A stretch of 64,000 bases of DNA from Gentiana macrophylla (Eukaryota; Streptophyta; Magnoliopsida; Gentianales; Gentianaceae), in NCBI GenBank assembly GCA_026214975.1, contig JAOBSW010001262.1, positions 1 to 64,000 of the forward strand, written 5' to 3'. Position 1 is the stretch's first letter; every line of letters starts with the position of its first letter. This document shows, piece after piece, positions 1 to 12,332 of this stretch. The translations under genes and the position numbers were made by a program. The notes beneath the pieces are model-generated. The model made no database searches. It saw only the letters and a list, made by a program, of their open reading frames with translations, and was not told where the DNA came from.

Positions 1-349
1 AAAATCAACAAATCACCTGATCCAGATTGTGTTGAAGTTTTGGAAAGATTCAATGACTTAAAAGTTTCGACATCGTTTCTTGAACACCCTGTGACAATGT
101 TACTTGATGCAACAATCAAGCAATTCAAGGATCTGCTGACCCACAGTAGAAGAAACTACAAAGAGACCCTCTATGAAGATGATATTCTGAAAGTCAAAAT
201 AACCAAAATCCACAATGAGTTATGAATCACCTGTTGAACAAGTTATTGGCAATATACAGCAAGGTGTGAGGGACTAGAAGACAATGGAAGCTATGTTTAC
301 TTGCTTTCTATCACAAATGGAACCCAAAGTTGTTGAAGAAGCAATTTGA

Positions 350-1815
350 GATCCAGATTGGATAATTGCTATGCAAGAAGAATTAAATGAATTTGAAAGA
401 AATCAAGTTTGGACACTAGTTGAAAGGCCAAGTCATGCAAATATCATTGGTACTAAATGGGTATCTGAGAAATAAACTTGATGAATCTGGTACCATTGTT
501 AGAAATAAGGCTGACTAGTTGCAAAAGGCTATTCACAAGGTAAGGAATAGATTTTGATGAAACTTATGCACTGTTGCAAGATTGGAAGCTTATCGATTAT
601 TCTTGGCACATGCTGCATATAAGAACTTCAAAGTATATCAAATGGATGTCAAGAGTGCATTTTTGAATGGTATCCTAGAGGAGGAAGTGTATGTTCAGCA
701 ACCTCCTGGATTTGAAGTTAAAGATCAAGAAGATAAAGTGTATAGACTCAACAAAGCACTTTATGGATTGAAACAAGCACCAAGAGCATGGTATGAGACT
801 ACTATCTCAATTCTTGGTGGACAATGGTTTTCTAAAAGGGACCATTGACAAGACACTTTTCGAGAATCGGTGAAGGGGACAACACCCACTTGGTACAAAT
901 TTATGTTGATGACATAATTTTTGGCTCAAAATGATTTACTTTGTGAAAAGTTTGCAAATCTAATGAAAGTAAATTTCAAATGAGTATGATGGGAGAAATG
1001 AACTACTTTTTGGGATTGCAAGTCAAACAAATAAAGGATGGAATCTTCATTCATCAAACCAAGTATACCAAAGAGCTGCTGAAGAAATTTGGTATGGAAA
1101 ACAGCACTAAGAGCTCAACTCCTATGAGTACAAACATCAGATTGGATGAAGATAAAGAAGGCAAAGATGTTGATCAGACTTTATACAGAAGGATGATAGG
1201 CGGTCTCATTTGTATCTCTTTGCCACAGACTGATATATATCCTCTTGTAGGTGTTTGTGCAAGATTTCAATCCAAACCTAAAGAAAGTCATTTAGGTGCA
1301 GTTAAGAGAATTCTCAAGTATCTTAAAGAGACTTTGGGAGTAGGAATTTGGTATTCCAAGGAGGGAAGCTTCAAGGTAATATCCTACCAGATTACGATTA
1401 TCTTTGGATGCAAGATTGATAGAAAAAGCACCTCAGGAACACTGCCAGGTTAATGGGAAATAGGACTGGTCTCTGGTTTAGCAAGAAACAGACTCTATTT
1501 CAACTTCCACTTTGAGAAAGTTGAATACATTCTTCGCTGGAAATTTCTTTGTGCACAAGTACTATGGTTAAGACAACAATTAAGGGATTATGGAATTGAA
1601 GAAAAGGAAATTCCAATCATGTGTGACAACACAAGTGCAATTGCAATCACAGAAAATCTGTTTTGCATTCAAGAACCAAGCACATTGATGTGAGACATCA
1701 TTTTATAAGAGATCATGTTGAAAAGAAAGATGTGGTGGTTCTATACATCCCTCTTGAAGATCAACTTGCGATATTTTCACTAAGCCACTTGATAGTGAAA
1801 GATTTGCCAAATTAA
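350..1815 (+). pseudogene. copia reverse transcriptase - RNase H (copy 1), frameshifted
   Basis: This is the RNA-dependent DNA polymerase and RNase H part of the retrotransposon polyprotein, which copies element RNA into DNA in virus-like particles. Open pieces lie at 582-848 (containing [20 protein letters not shown] and [14 protein letters not shown]) and 980-1453 (YFLGLQVKQIKDGIFIHQTK, then a palm/connection segment ending KSTSG). RNase H continues to about 1815 with a readable CDNTSAIAI block near 1621. The catalytic YVDD sits near 905 but in a shifted frame. At least five frame breaks separate the pieces, so no full product can be made as written. The same region at 12333-13815 gives better continuity around the catalytic site. 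Confidence 0.9.
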
Positions 1816-2500
1816 GGATCGAACTTGGAATTATAAAGATTGGTGATATTCAATGATTGTCTTTGGAATTCACCAAGGATTAGTCTTTGCTATGTTGGGT
1901 GAGCTCACTTAGCAGATTAGTCATTGGTATCAACAATTCCATGTACTTATGTTTGAACAATTGAGCAAATGAGGTTGCGAGGGATTGGTCTTTGTCATGT
2001 TGGGTGAGCTCACTTGACAGATCAGTCATTGGTGTTAAACTTCATCTTGTATTATCAATTGAACAAAACAAGGAGAAAACAAGGATCAGCAGAGTCACTT
2101 TGTCGACAAGATTCTCATTGAAGCACATTATCGCAGATGCCGAGCCCACCTCGCTTGAGGATACCTTCTTTGAAGGGAACTTTACTCAGTCAAAGTTATT
2201 AAGGTCAAAAAGCAGTTTGGCGGGATATTTATTTTATCCATTATTACCACAGTTAAACCATCCAACGGTTACAAGCGTTATGGTGAAGTAATGGGCCACG
2301 ATGTCAAGGCGAGAATTTATTCAGATTAATCGTGGTTACCTCAATGTATCGTGCTATGGCAGTTTCAACTACCCCTTTGTCATATATTGGACTATTACTC
2401 GGAGAATCGTCACTTGCAAATCTACTTTATCATCGTAATCGTTATAATTGTGTGAACAGATTTAAGATTCAATCTTCTTCATCTCATTCTTCTCATTATA

Positions 2501-5500
2501 ATGGCGGAAAAAGTTGATGTACAAATTGAATCAAGCCAAAGTGTTAGAGGTTTTGTTGAAGATGCAAAGCAGTATCGAATGGCCATTAACATTGGTGAAG
2601 AATAAGGAGGTATGTCGGTCTGGAAAATGTGTTAAACATAAGATGGACACAATTTCTTATACAAATGTTGTCGGTTTTGCGGAGAAACATTCAAATAAAG
2701 GAAGGAACTCAAGCATTTAAGCTATTTGTAAATGGGCGAAATTGAAGTTTCCCAGTCTGCGAGGAAGTTTTGGATTTGTTGAAGTGGTGGACGGCTCTGT
2801 CAATCCTGAAGCAATGGGATTGGACAAATTGGCGTTTGTAGATCGATTAAGGCAGATCTGAGAAATCAAATCCGTTCAGGCATCAAGCGCAAACACATTG
2901 GTATTGAATACGATCTCTTGAGCAAGCTCATTGCAAAGAACATACTTGGCTAGGTGGCGGTATGGACACTCTATCGGGACCCAAGATAGAGTTGATGATT
3001 ATCATCTGTAGGAGCATGAAGTTTGATGGGCGGTACTTTATTCATTATATGAAGAAAGTGGCCAGGAAGAGAGTTTAGGGAAGAGGAAGTCAAGGCACCG
3101 CCTTAGGATTATTGGTCCAGACTTCTGTGCAATCATCTTGAAATTCCCGATGTAGCACCTGGATATTAATCGGTCTAGATACAAGAAGGAGATTGATTAT
3201 GCAATTCTGGACTTGATGATGATGAAGAAATTCTTTGGAGAAGGCTGCGATGATAATGATGATGGAGATGATGGTGATCTTGGTGGTGAGCGGGTTCGAC
3301 AAACTAAGAAGATTTCCATCAAACCTCTTTGCACCAAAAAAGCTCTGCTGGAAAGAGGAAGAAGAGTCTTGATGTTAGAAAGACTCTGAAGTCCACGAAA
3401 CCAAAAGAACAAGAAAGGAAACAGACAGATGCAGTATTTGAGTCTCTGTGAGGGTCAAGTGGAGGTTCTTGACCTGCTTTGTGGCTTCAAGAAAAAGCTG
3501 TTGGTGAAATTCTTAGAGAACAAGAAGGAAGCAAGTAGAAAAAGAAAATTAACTAGAAAAGATGATGATGATGAACCCCTATCCAAGAGGATGAAGGAAG
3601 TTGCCAAAAGAAGAAATATGGCAAGGGAAAGAGTTGAAAGATTTGGAGGCCTGAGAGGGCCCAAGAAGAAGCATCGAGTAGAGGAGGAAGAAGAGGTGTT
3701 GAAGGTGAGCCTCTAACTATCATTCCACCAGTTGTTATCGGTGATTCCTCCAATGAAGAAGTTATCAAGTCCGCGATCTTTGAGCAGGTTGTTTTTGAGC
3801 AATCTCAGAGGATGTCTGACAGTGATCTGACCACCACGAGCCTCTTTGTAGCATCCACTGAAGAACCACAGCAAACCACTGGACCTGAACCTGCTGTGGT
3901 GGTTGAAGAGGTGATGGGAGACTTGGTTGAAGACCCTGCAAATTTGGCAATAGTTCAGGGGGAAGAGCAGTCTGCTGCTAACCCTGCTGATGAGCATATA
4001 AGTCAGGGGGAACCAAGTGTGATACAGATGGAAGTAGTAGGTACAAATGCACAATCACACGACAACTCTTTGACTTTCAAACATCTCAGAGAAGATACCT
4101 TGAATCGCTTGTTGGATCTTTGGAGGTCAACAAGCTCTGGAGAAGTTGCTCCAGGAGAAGATCTTTTATGCCATTTGAGAGGCATGCAAAAGGAGCAAGA
4201 AAGCGAAGAGTATGTGGATCCCAAACTTCAAGCAAATTCTTGATTACTTCGAGTGGAAGTTTGGGTTCTACAAAAGACAAAAACCAATTGCTCAACCAAT
4301 GATGATTTTGAAGAATGGGTTTTGACAAGTTGGGAGTGGAAAATTTCTTTGGATCGATTGATACAACCTTGCTGCAATCAAGACCCGATGGATCTGTTTG
4401 ATGAGCAAGAAGGAGGAGGGTATCAAATTTAGAGATCAAGAGATGGTCACGATGATTTCTCTTCATCATCGAGGATAGTAGAGGAGATTTTCCCTCTCCG
4501 GACCAGGAGAATCAAGTGGGGCTGCACTAACACATGTACCATCTGTGCACCTTGATCGATGATCTTTGGAAGATCTGCTGAGGCCGTAGTGGAGAAATGG
4601 ATGAGGATCTACAAGATCTCACCATGGATGATCTAGAAGCTTTGATCAATGAAGGAATAAATTTGAGTCTTGGTAAATTTGGTGATGAACCAAGCACATT
4701 TCATGTTGTAGAGCCTCTTGCACACAACTGAAGATGTACTGCAGAATCTTGATTTGGATGTGGAAAAGACCAGCGACTTGATGAACCAAGTGCTAGTTAC
4801 GAGGAATCCATTGAATATCAAAGTGGATTTGACTTTGAAAGATTCTCACCAAAAGCGCCATGATCTTGACCAAGATTGGTCATGCGAGAAGGTTTTCAAG
4901 TGGATAATACCAATATATTCAATCCACGAGGAAGTTGAGCAGGAGAGTGCAGTGCTTTGAGTCTCAAAGCGACACTGGACAAAGGTTGGGAACAGGAGGT
5001 GCAGTGTGAGTCTCAAGCGACACTGGACAAAGGTTGGAACCAGATTTGGGTTTGGAGAAACCCCTGTTATTGTTGAGGTCTTGTAGTGGAGCTGCTTGGA
5101 GCCAAGGCCCTTTGAGGAAAATATAGTCGGCAGATCGCACATTAATGAGGATGAGCATTTCTTTGGACTATAACTCTGATGATGAAGAATTTCAAATTTT
5201 TGGGAAGAAGAAGTTGTTGAAGAACACTCGCACAAGATCCTATCCTTGAAGATGTTCTTGGTGCAATGGTTGAGAAGGACCTCCCCTGCTTTGGGAGAGA
5301 TTTGAGTAGAGCCATGGTCATCGTGCCGGACATGAGGCACAATATAGAGTTGAGAGCACTGTGATGGATCTTGGTGATAGAATGGCGAGTGGAGTGCCAA
5401 TTGAAGTTGTCAATGAGTTAAGAAGCGTAAGAAATGATATGTGATTAAGAACTCAATTGGAACGAGCAAACAGATTTGAAGAATCGATGAAGATGGTAAA

Positions 5501-6409
5501 TGATAATAGACAATCTCTTGTCTGATTTGCTTCAAACTTTGCATCTACTCAAAATCTTGTGAATGATCGATATATGATGTAAGATATATCAAGCAAGGGA
5601 ACACACTGAAGGACAAGTTTTTGAAAGATCAACTTACATCCGTTCATCAAAAACTTGACAAGCTTCTTTGAACTCAGAGCTGCACTTTGCAACAACAACT
5701 CTTTGTGCTCGATCCCAAATTCTTGAAAGGATCAGCGATGGAAGAGACCACGCAATCAAGGATTACTTCACTTGATACTAGAAGCTGGAACTATGGCGAG
5801 TCAATTACACAGTGATAGTATCACAGAAGCTATTCATGGCCTTATCTCACGTTTTGTTGATGATGTCACTAAGGGAAGAGGGCCAATCAATTGCGACAAG
5901 GAGAATTTGCTAGACTCTTTGCACAAAAGAGATGATGGTGATGATACAAATGCCTTTAGGCAACCTTTGCACTGGCAGAGTGCAACTTATCGATGATCTC
6001 TATCACGATTACAGAAAGAGTTTCATAATGTGAAGGAGACCCTATCGTGACATGGGATTTCATGAAGGTCTTAACTCTTTCTTAAGTTTGAAGTTTTGGG
6101 AGGCAAGGATTAGAGCTTTAAGAGCAACTACCGAGGCGGAAGGAGTAGCGAGAGGTGAAAAGGTCTTTGCCAATTACAAAAGCAAAAGATTCACTGGATG
6201 AATTTAAGGAGCTGTATATGAAGTTTGGCTTCAGGGTGAATCAGATCAATCTTGTCCTGCCTGAAGCATGGAATTGGTGGAAACAAGTCAATTCTTATAT
6301 TGACTTTACACTTATTGAGAATGAATGGATGGTTGAAATGATAGAAGAGATCGAGCCTATCAAGAGCAAAAGTGAGAAGGCTAGACAAGAAAGAGAGAAG
6401 AGACAATAG
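2501..6409 (+). pseudogene. extra 3' ORF region of the Sirevirus-type element (copy 1)
   Basis: The function is unknown. The region lies between RNase H and the 3' polypurine tract, the position where SIRE1-like elements carry an env-like gene. An ATG at 2501 opens MAEKVDVQIESSQSVRGFVE. Later open pieces include a basic stretch at about 3530-3640 (RKRKLTRKDDDDEPLSKRMK, nuclear-signal-like) and a 143-residue acidic segment at 3812-4243. A charged helical tail ends EKARQEREKRQ just before the stop at 6409. I see no signal peptide, convincing membrane segment or known enzyme motif, so an envelope role is not supported by the sequence. Charged coiled-coil content suggests a structural or nucleic-acid-associated protein (inference). 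Frames are broken throughout, largely at CAG/CTG sites. Confidence 0.6.
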
Positions 6410-6553
6410 ATCGGCTACTTTTCATTGTTTATCTTTCTTTGTATCTAGTTGTAATATCTTGTGAACAAATATTTATAATGAGAATTGACTAAATTTGTTC
6501 TGTTTGTGTTTTTATCTTTTTGCTTTTTTGATTAGGTGAGGTAGTGGCATCAT

Positions 6554-6567
6554 CAAAAAGGGGAAAT
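6554..6567 (+). other. polypurine tract of copia copy 1
   Basis: The sequence CAAAAAGGGGAAAT abuts the TGTTGG start of the LTR. Plus-strand DNA synthesis of LTR retrotransposons starts at such a purine run. The same tract precedes the LTR at 18576. Confidence 0.8.
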
Positions 6568-8290
6568 TGTTGGACTTATTTCTTAGTTTTGATGATGAGT
6601 GCCATACTACTATTGTTATAGTGCAAAGGCAAAAAGATGTCTAGATAAAATGTATAGGTTTATTAGAGTTTGATTCATAAATAGGTTTGATCAAACAAGC
6701 CTTTGTAAAAAGGTCATTGATTGCTTATCGGTGAGCTAGTCTAAATCGATGGGGTAGATAGGTCGATGGATGAGTGCTCCGGAACTCTTGAAAGGCGAAG
6801 AATGAAGCGAAGGTGAGGGTTCAAACTCGGTGAATGAAGGCTAAGGGATCAAACTTAGTATTTAATGTCAAGGATATGGGATCGAGAATTTAGGCAAGTC
6901 TGTGATGACCTAAAGCGATTACATATATACTTAATAATAGAAAAGTCTAAGTTCCACAAGTTGGATGATGTTTGGAACTTAGTTATACTTTAAATGATGT
7001 AATCTAACTTCACAAACAAAAGTTGGATAAAAGATTCAATTTGCATTATATTTCTGAGACAAAAATATGATGTTATTGATTGATTAGTTTCTGATGGTGA
7101 TGAACTCTTGATATATATACCTCGATTAATTCAAGATTATTGGGAAGTTACATGGATAAGAACGACCAACTACCTCGACTTATCAAGCAAATCAAAGGCT
7201 AAGATTAAAAAAGGCGTTGGGATGATCCATATTTTTATCCATTGGATACAAGTCAAAGGGGTGAATGATTTGCCTTTGTCAAAAGTAATCTGGCGATTGT
7301 CGATCCATGAATAGTGACGAGAATGCGGTCTGAGATGGGACAAATACAAAGAGCGGTCACATTTGAATTTTAAATTCAAGTCACATGCATTCCTACCTAT
7401 AAATAGAGGACTTTCAACTCAAGAAGAAGATGATGAATTTTGGGATAAACTTCAAGTGATAACATTGGTGAAAAACACCTGCTTGAACTTCTTGAGCTTA
7501 AAATTTCTTGATCTAGTTATTTTCTTCAAGTGCATTACGTGTTAAAGCTGCATCAAGCATACACACTTGAAAGCGCAAAAGCTCTTGATTACATCATCCT
7601 AATCAAGCTGCTTTGCAATTGAATCATTTATTTGATTCATTCTTTATTTTATAAAGAACTCTTGAAAACAGTGAAGCATCATTAGAGTGTGAAAGGCTGT
7701 TGGTTTGTGGTGAAAGTGGTGAAGAGGCAATTCTACCCTTCAAGGACGGTGGAAGACTCGAGGCAGCAATCCTACTGTTCTTAGTTTTCGGTTTGTGAAG
7801 CCATAGTTATTGGTGAAGGACAAGCAACCTAGGATTCTTTGTAACGAGATAACTCAAAGATTACTAGTGAATTTCCTCCAACATCACAGGAGAAGAGTGG
7901 GCGTCTGAGGATTACATCACTGGAACCACTATAAAAATCTCTCTACTTACTACTTGCATTTATTTTACGCACTTAGTCATTATTCATATCAACTCTTTGA
8001 ATCTAGCAAATGAAATCTCACACATACACTCTGAGTATCTAATACTTAGTAACATATTTAACAACAAGTAACAAGGCTTAATTTTGATATTATTCCATTT
8101 GCACAAATTCAGCAAAGCTGAGCTGTCGATGAACTCACATTTATCGGCGAGGCTCTTTTGAGGTCTCAAGCAGACTCTTGAAGTATCGCGAATTTCTTTG
8201 AAATTGCAGAATTTGTTAACTCCAAAGTTTTAAGTGTTAAGTTTATTCACCCCCTCTAAACTTAACTAAAGCCTTTTCAAGGGACCAACA
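6568..8290 (+). repeat. copia LTR (3' LTR of copy 1 and 5' LTR of copy 2)
   Basis: This 1723-bp LTR begins TGTTGGACTT and ends GGGACCAACA, so TGTTGG and CCAACA are inverted ends. It is followed two bases later by a tRNA-iMet-type primer-binding site and preceded by a polypurine tract. A second LTR of exactly the same length lies at 18576-20298. The sequence CTATAAATAGAGG near 7400 is a good TATA box for the retroelement promoter. The short open frames inside are not conserved between the two LTRs and are not called. Confidence 0.93.
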
Positions 8291-8292
8291 AT

Positions 8293-8304
8293 TGGTATCG
8301 GAGC
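8293..8304 (+). other. primer-binding site (tRNA-iMet type) of copia copy 2
   Basis: TGGTATCGGAGC lies two bases after the LTR end. The usual plant copia site is TGGTATCAGAGC, so one base differs. The change is at a CAG, the same context where other differences in this element cluster. Confidence 0.85.
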
Positions 8305-8395
8305 GATGCTTACATTGCGAAGGAATCCTACTTGTTGTGCTTGTGAAAATTCTTTAAAACTTTCTTTCAAATTCTTGATTTTCAAGACTTGCATC

Positions 8396-9480
8396 ATGGA
8401 TAACACACGGTATGCTAGAACCATGTTGATGTGCTCTCTTGATAGATTTGATGAGTATAAGCGTCGAATGCAGGCATATCTGCTTTGCTACTCATGATGA
8501 GATGATGGATGTACTAATTGAAGGACCCTTTGGAGATTACAAAAGCGATGCGAGTGGGTGTGAAGGCCGAGTACATTCTAAACCAAAGAGAGAATGGAAT
8601 GCGAGAAGGCAGGAAAAGAGCAAACCTCAACAACATTGCTATTGATATCATCTGAGAACCTTGGATAGCAATATGTACATGAAAGTCAAAGATTGCAAGG
8701 CTGCAAAGGAACTTTGGGATAAGATTCACTTAATCTGTGAAGGCAGCGATGCAATAAAGAAGAACAAAATCGGTGTGGCGGAAAAAGGTTTCAAAAGTTC
8801 AAAATGCTACCTAATGAAACCATTGAGCAAATGGAGTCAGATTCAATGCAATCTTAGATGAACTTACTCTGCTTTGAGTGTAAGTTATTCAAAGAGGAAG
8901 TAAACACCAAAATCTTGGAAGCTTTACACTGCAAGAGATGTTTGGAAAATGAAGGTATTGCAATTGAAGAAATGAGAAAGGCTGCATGAGAAGACACCTT
9001 CAGCTGTTCTCGATCTTAAGGCCTATGAATTTAGCAAGAAGTTAGTGCACTGGCCGAAAAGGAAGAGCCAAAGACCCTTTGCATTGGCTGCTTCACATCA
9101 TGAAGAAACATCGAGGAGACGAGGATGATATGCTAGATGAAATGCAAGAGCAAATTGCCCCTCTTGAGCAAGAAAATCGAATGATGAAGGCTGGAAAGGC
9201 CCTACAAGAAACTTCACAAAGAGGCCCTCTTGAAAGAAGGAAAGAAGAACCAAAGAAAGATAATGACTATCTATGCTTTCATTGCAAGAAACCAGGACAC
9301 TTCGGACTGATTGCCACTGAGTTGAAACAAGGCAAGGAACACGATTATCTCTGCTTCAATTGTAAGAAGCCTGGACATTTTAGACTGATTGTCGGACCTC
9401 TTGAAGACCAAGAGTCAACAAAGGAGACATGGCAAGAAAGCTATGGTTCTTTGAGGATGAATCGAGGATATGAAGTGGGA
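8396..9480 (+). pseudogene. copia gag with tandem CCHC-like zinc knuckles, frameshifted
   Basis: This is the capsid/nucleocapsid protein that packages element RNA. It starts at the ATG at 8396 (MDNTRYARTMLMCSLDRFDE). It continues in pieces through a UBN2-like segment (CKAAKELWDKIHLICEGSD, near 8697) and a lysine-rich coiled coil at 9079-9240. Two zinc-knuckle repeats follow, CFHCKKPGHF near 9276 and CFNCKKPGHF near 9354. The fourth zinc ligand of each knuckle is not readable in frame, and both losses occur beside a CTG. The duplicated knuckle spaced about 26 residues apart is intact enough to be certain. At least four frame breaks are present. Confidence 0.82.
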
Positions 9481-10689
9481 TGCGAAAAGAAATGAATCGG
9501 ATGACACGGCCGATTCTTGATATGGAGGACTATGCTTTGATGGCCAACATGGATGGCGAGGAGGTATACAACCTTTGTATCTATAAACACTCTGCTTTGG
9601 AAGTGATTGTGAATCAACTTTGTGGTTCAAATCCTAGAAATTCGACAACAATGAGACTTTGGATGCCATCCTTAATCAACTAAGGATAATACAATCTGGT
9701 TATGAGATTGTGAAGGCTGAAAAAGAGGCTCTTGAGTTAGAAGTTGGAAGATTGAAAATTTGAATTAAGGGTTTTCAAGGTAAGGAAAAGATGTTGGACG
9801 AGAATCGGCATAAGTCTGCTTTGAACATCCAGTGACCTCTGAATCTCTTTGAACCATCTTGTTCCAATCTGCATACAAATCGGGAAAGCCTTATGGAGAT
9901 AGGCGGGCTTGGATTTGGAACTCGGCAATCTAACAAGAGTGGATCAGTAAGGTTCTTGAACCTAGTACGAGGTGGTCCTAAGTTTGTGCTGCACTAGATC
10001 CATCTCGATAAAAATTTCTTTGAAGCGGTAAAACCAAATGAGAATGCCTCGAAGAAGCAAAATCAAAAGTCTCGAGAAGTCAACGACTCTAGTAAAAGAA
10101 TAAATCCAAAAATAGAATTTGATGTATCTTCTAAGCTCTTGATAGCGGACACTGCTACCAAGTCTATTTGGACCACGAGAAGGAAAAAGCAGAAATATTC
10201 CAAGAATAAGAATCCTAAATTCAAAAATGTTGATCATTCAAGGGATACTTATCTCGGGGAAAGGTAAATTGTTCCTGCTTGATAATGATTGGAATATTCA
10301 CTGCATCTAATGTTAGAAAGCAGTCAGTATAACCATCTTTGCTAGGGTAAAACCTAGACAATGGAATCGTGAGAGGACTTACACAAGACCTCGTGAGACT
10401 CCATAATACAGTATTGCTCTAATAGACGACACACATCTATGGTTATGCAAATGTTTCTAATAACAAGAATCATTTCAAAGCGACATTATGTACCAAAGGC
10501 CGAGAAAACATATGTGGTTCTCTACACAACCCTCTTTGTTAGAACTTATGGATGTGTGGAATACATGTATGAACCAAAGTATGAACAAAGTATGACACAT
10601 TTAGGAGAAGACCTTATGGAAACATACCAAGGGTCATGCTTGCCAGCGACCACTATGGACCCAAGCGAGGTTTGGGTACCTAAAATGCA

Positions 10690-10860
10690 TTAACTTTGTT
10701 TTGTAGGGTGTGCGGTACTTTGGCGGTGGATGTTCGGACACATGACAAAGAATAAACTTTGTTTATCAAACTTTGTGGCAAAAGATGGTCAAGGGTAAAT
10801 TTTGGCAACAAAAATACACACAGTTATACAAGAGGATATGGCACACTTATCAGAAATGGA
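10690..10860 (+). pseudogene. copia aspartic protease remnant
   Basis: The stretch near 10710-10745 translates to a WYFGGGCSDT block that lies where a copia protease active site is expected. Downstream peptide sequence (FVAKDGQ, NFGNKN in alternate frames) matches the usual protease context. The catalytic aspartate codon is altered and a stop follows, so the enzyme is dead as written. The changes fall on two CAG-derived positions. Identity rests on position and short motifs only. Confidence 0.55.
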
Positions 10861-11079
10861 CTTACAATCAAGAATGTTGCATATGTGGAAGGATTTGGAT
10901 TACAACTTCTTTGAGCCTTTGGACAATTACGTGATTTGGGATACAAGGTCACTTTTGACAAAAACAATTGTATTGTCATTAGTGAAAGAGGTGATCAAGT
11001 TGTACTTGCTTTGGTAGAAGTCAACATGAGAACATGTATGTTGTGGATTGGTCTACTGTGATTCGAGAAACTGCTGATT

Positions 11080-11900
11080 GTGCATACCAAATCTGAACTA
11101 AATTGGTTATGGCACAAGAAGTTAAATCATCTAAATTTTGATGATATTAATCGGTTAGTGAAGAAGAAGTTAGTGGTTGGTTTACGAGATCACATTCAAG
11201 AAGGATGCTATCTGTGATGCATGTCGGCCAAGGTAAGTGAGATAAAGTCAAGTTTCAAGTCAAAGACTAAACAATCAACTAACAGTGTTGGAGCTTATGC
11301 ACATGGATCTTTTGGACCAATAACTCCAACAAGTGTGGTGAGGAAGAAATACACCTTAGTGGTTGTGGATGATTTTTCTAGATACACTTGGGTGATATTC
11401 ATGAACAAGAAAAGTGAGACACTCCAAAGCTTGCCTAATCTTTTGAAGAGATTACAAAATGAGAAAAGTTTATGATTATAAAGATTAGATCGGATCGAGT
11501 CTTGAATTTCTCAACAAAGTTATAAGAGAATATTGTGAGCAGAATGGTGTACTTCATCAACTTCTGCTGCTCTTTGGTACACCTCGACAAAATGGGGTTC
11601 TTTGAAAAGAAAGCAGGACATTAAAGAAGCGGGAAGAACAATGATACATGAAGCATTGCTACTGAAAGATATTGAAATTTGAAGCGATAAATCTGACATG
11701 CTATACACAAAATAGAACATCGATAAACAAGAAGCTGCTTTGAAGACACCTTATGAGATACGGAATGGAAGGATACCTAATATATCTTATTTTCACCCAT
11801 TTGGAAGCAAATGTTTTATTCTAAATCATAAAGTTCATTTGAAAACATTCCTACCAAAATCGGATGAAGGAATTTTCTTAGGATATTCTTGATCGTGAGC
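11080..11900 (+). pseudogene. copia GAG-pre-integrase and integrase core, frameshifted
   Basis: Integrase inserts the DNA copy into the genome. A pre-integrase zinc-finger segment (LNWLWHKKLNHLNFDDINRL) is readable from 11097. The core follows at 11221-11475 with the first catalytic aspartate in the VVVDDFSRYTWVIFM block. The rest continues in other frames to about 11900, ending with recognisable copia C-terminal context (KTFLPKSDEGIFLGYS). Three or more frameshifts interrupt it. Confidence 0.8.
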
Positions 11901-12332
11901 ATTGAGTCTTGAACAAAGAACAACTTTGAAACATGAAGAGACAATCAATGTTGTGTTTGATGAACCTAAGTTTCTTGGTATGGAAGATAAAAGTGTGAAC
12001 TCTCTTTGAAAATCAACAAATCAGATCAGTTGTGTTGAAGTTTTGGAAAGATTCAATGACTTAAAAGTTTAAATCTGCCCCTGCTTTGAACACCTGTGAC
12101 AATGTTCTTGATGCAACAAATGAAGCAATTCAAGGATCTGTGACCCCCTGTAGAAGAAACTACTGAGACCTCACGAAGATGATATTCACGAAAATCAAAA
12201 TAGCCAAAATCCACAATGGTTAAGGAATCACCTCTTTGAACAAGTTATTGGCAATATACGACAAGGTGTGAGGACTAGAAGACAAGCTGGAAGCTATGTT
12301 TACTTGTTTTCTATCACAAATGGAACCCAAAG

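Larger units (their letters stand above)
1..6567 (+). mobile_element. Sirevirus-type Ty1/copia element, partial internal region (copy 1)
   Basis: This stretch is collinear with 12007-18575 of the next copy: the opening bases match position 12007, and both run through reverse transcriptase, RNase H and a long extra coding-like region to a polypurine tract and LTR. The gag, protease and integrase parts lie outside the window. Family signs seen in the sequence are the copia RT-RNase H order, closely spaced RT blocks such as [13 protein letters not shown], and a large region after RNase H as in Sireviruses. Frames are broken many times, often at CAG/CTG. The stretch 1816-2500 is non-coding and holds two near-copies of a block of about 45 bp (near 1880-1930 and 1985-2033). 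Confidence 0.88.
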
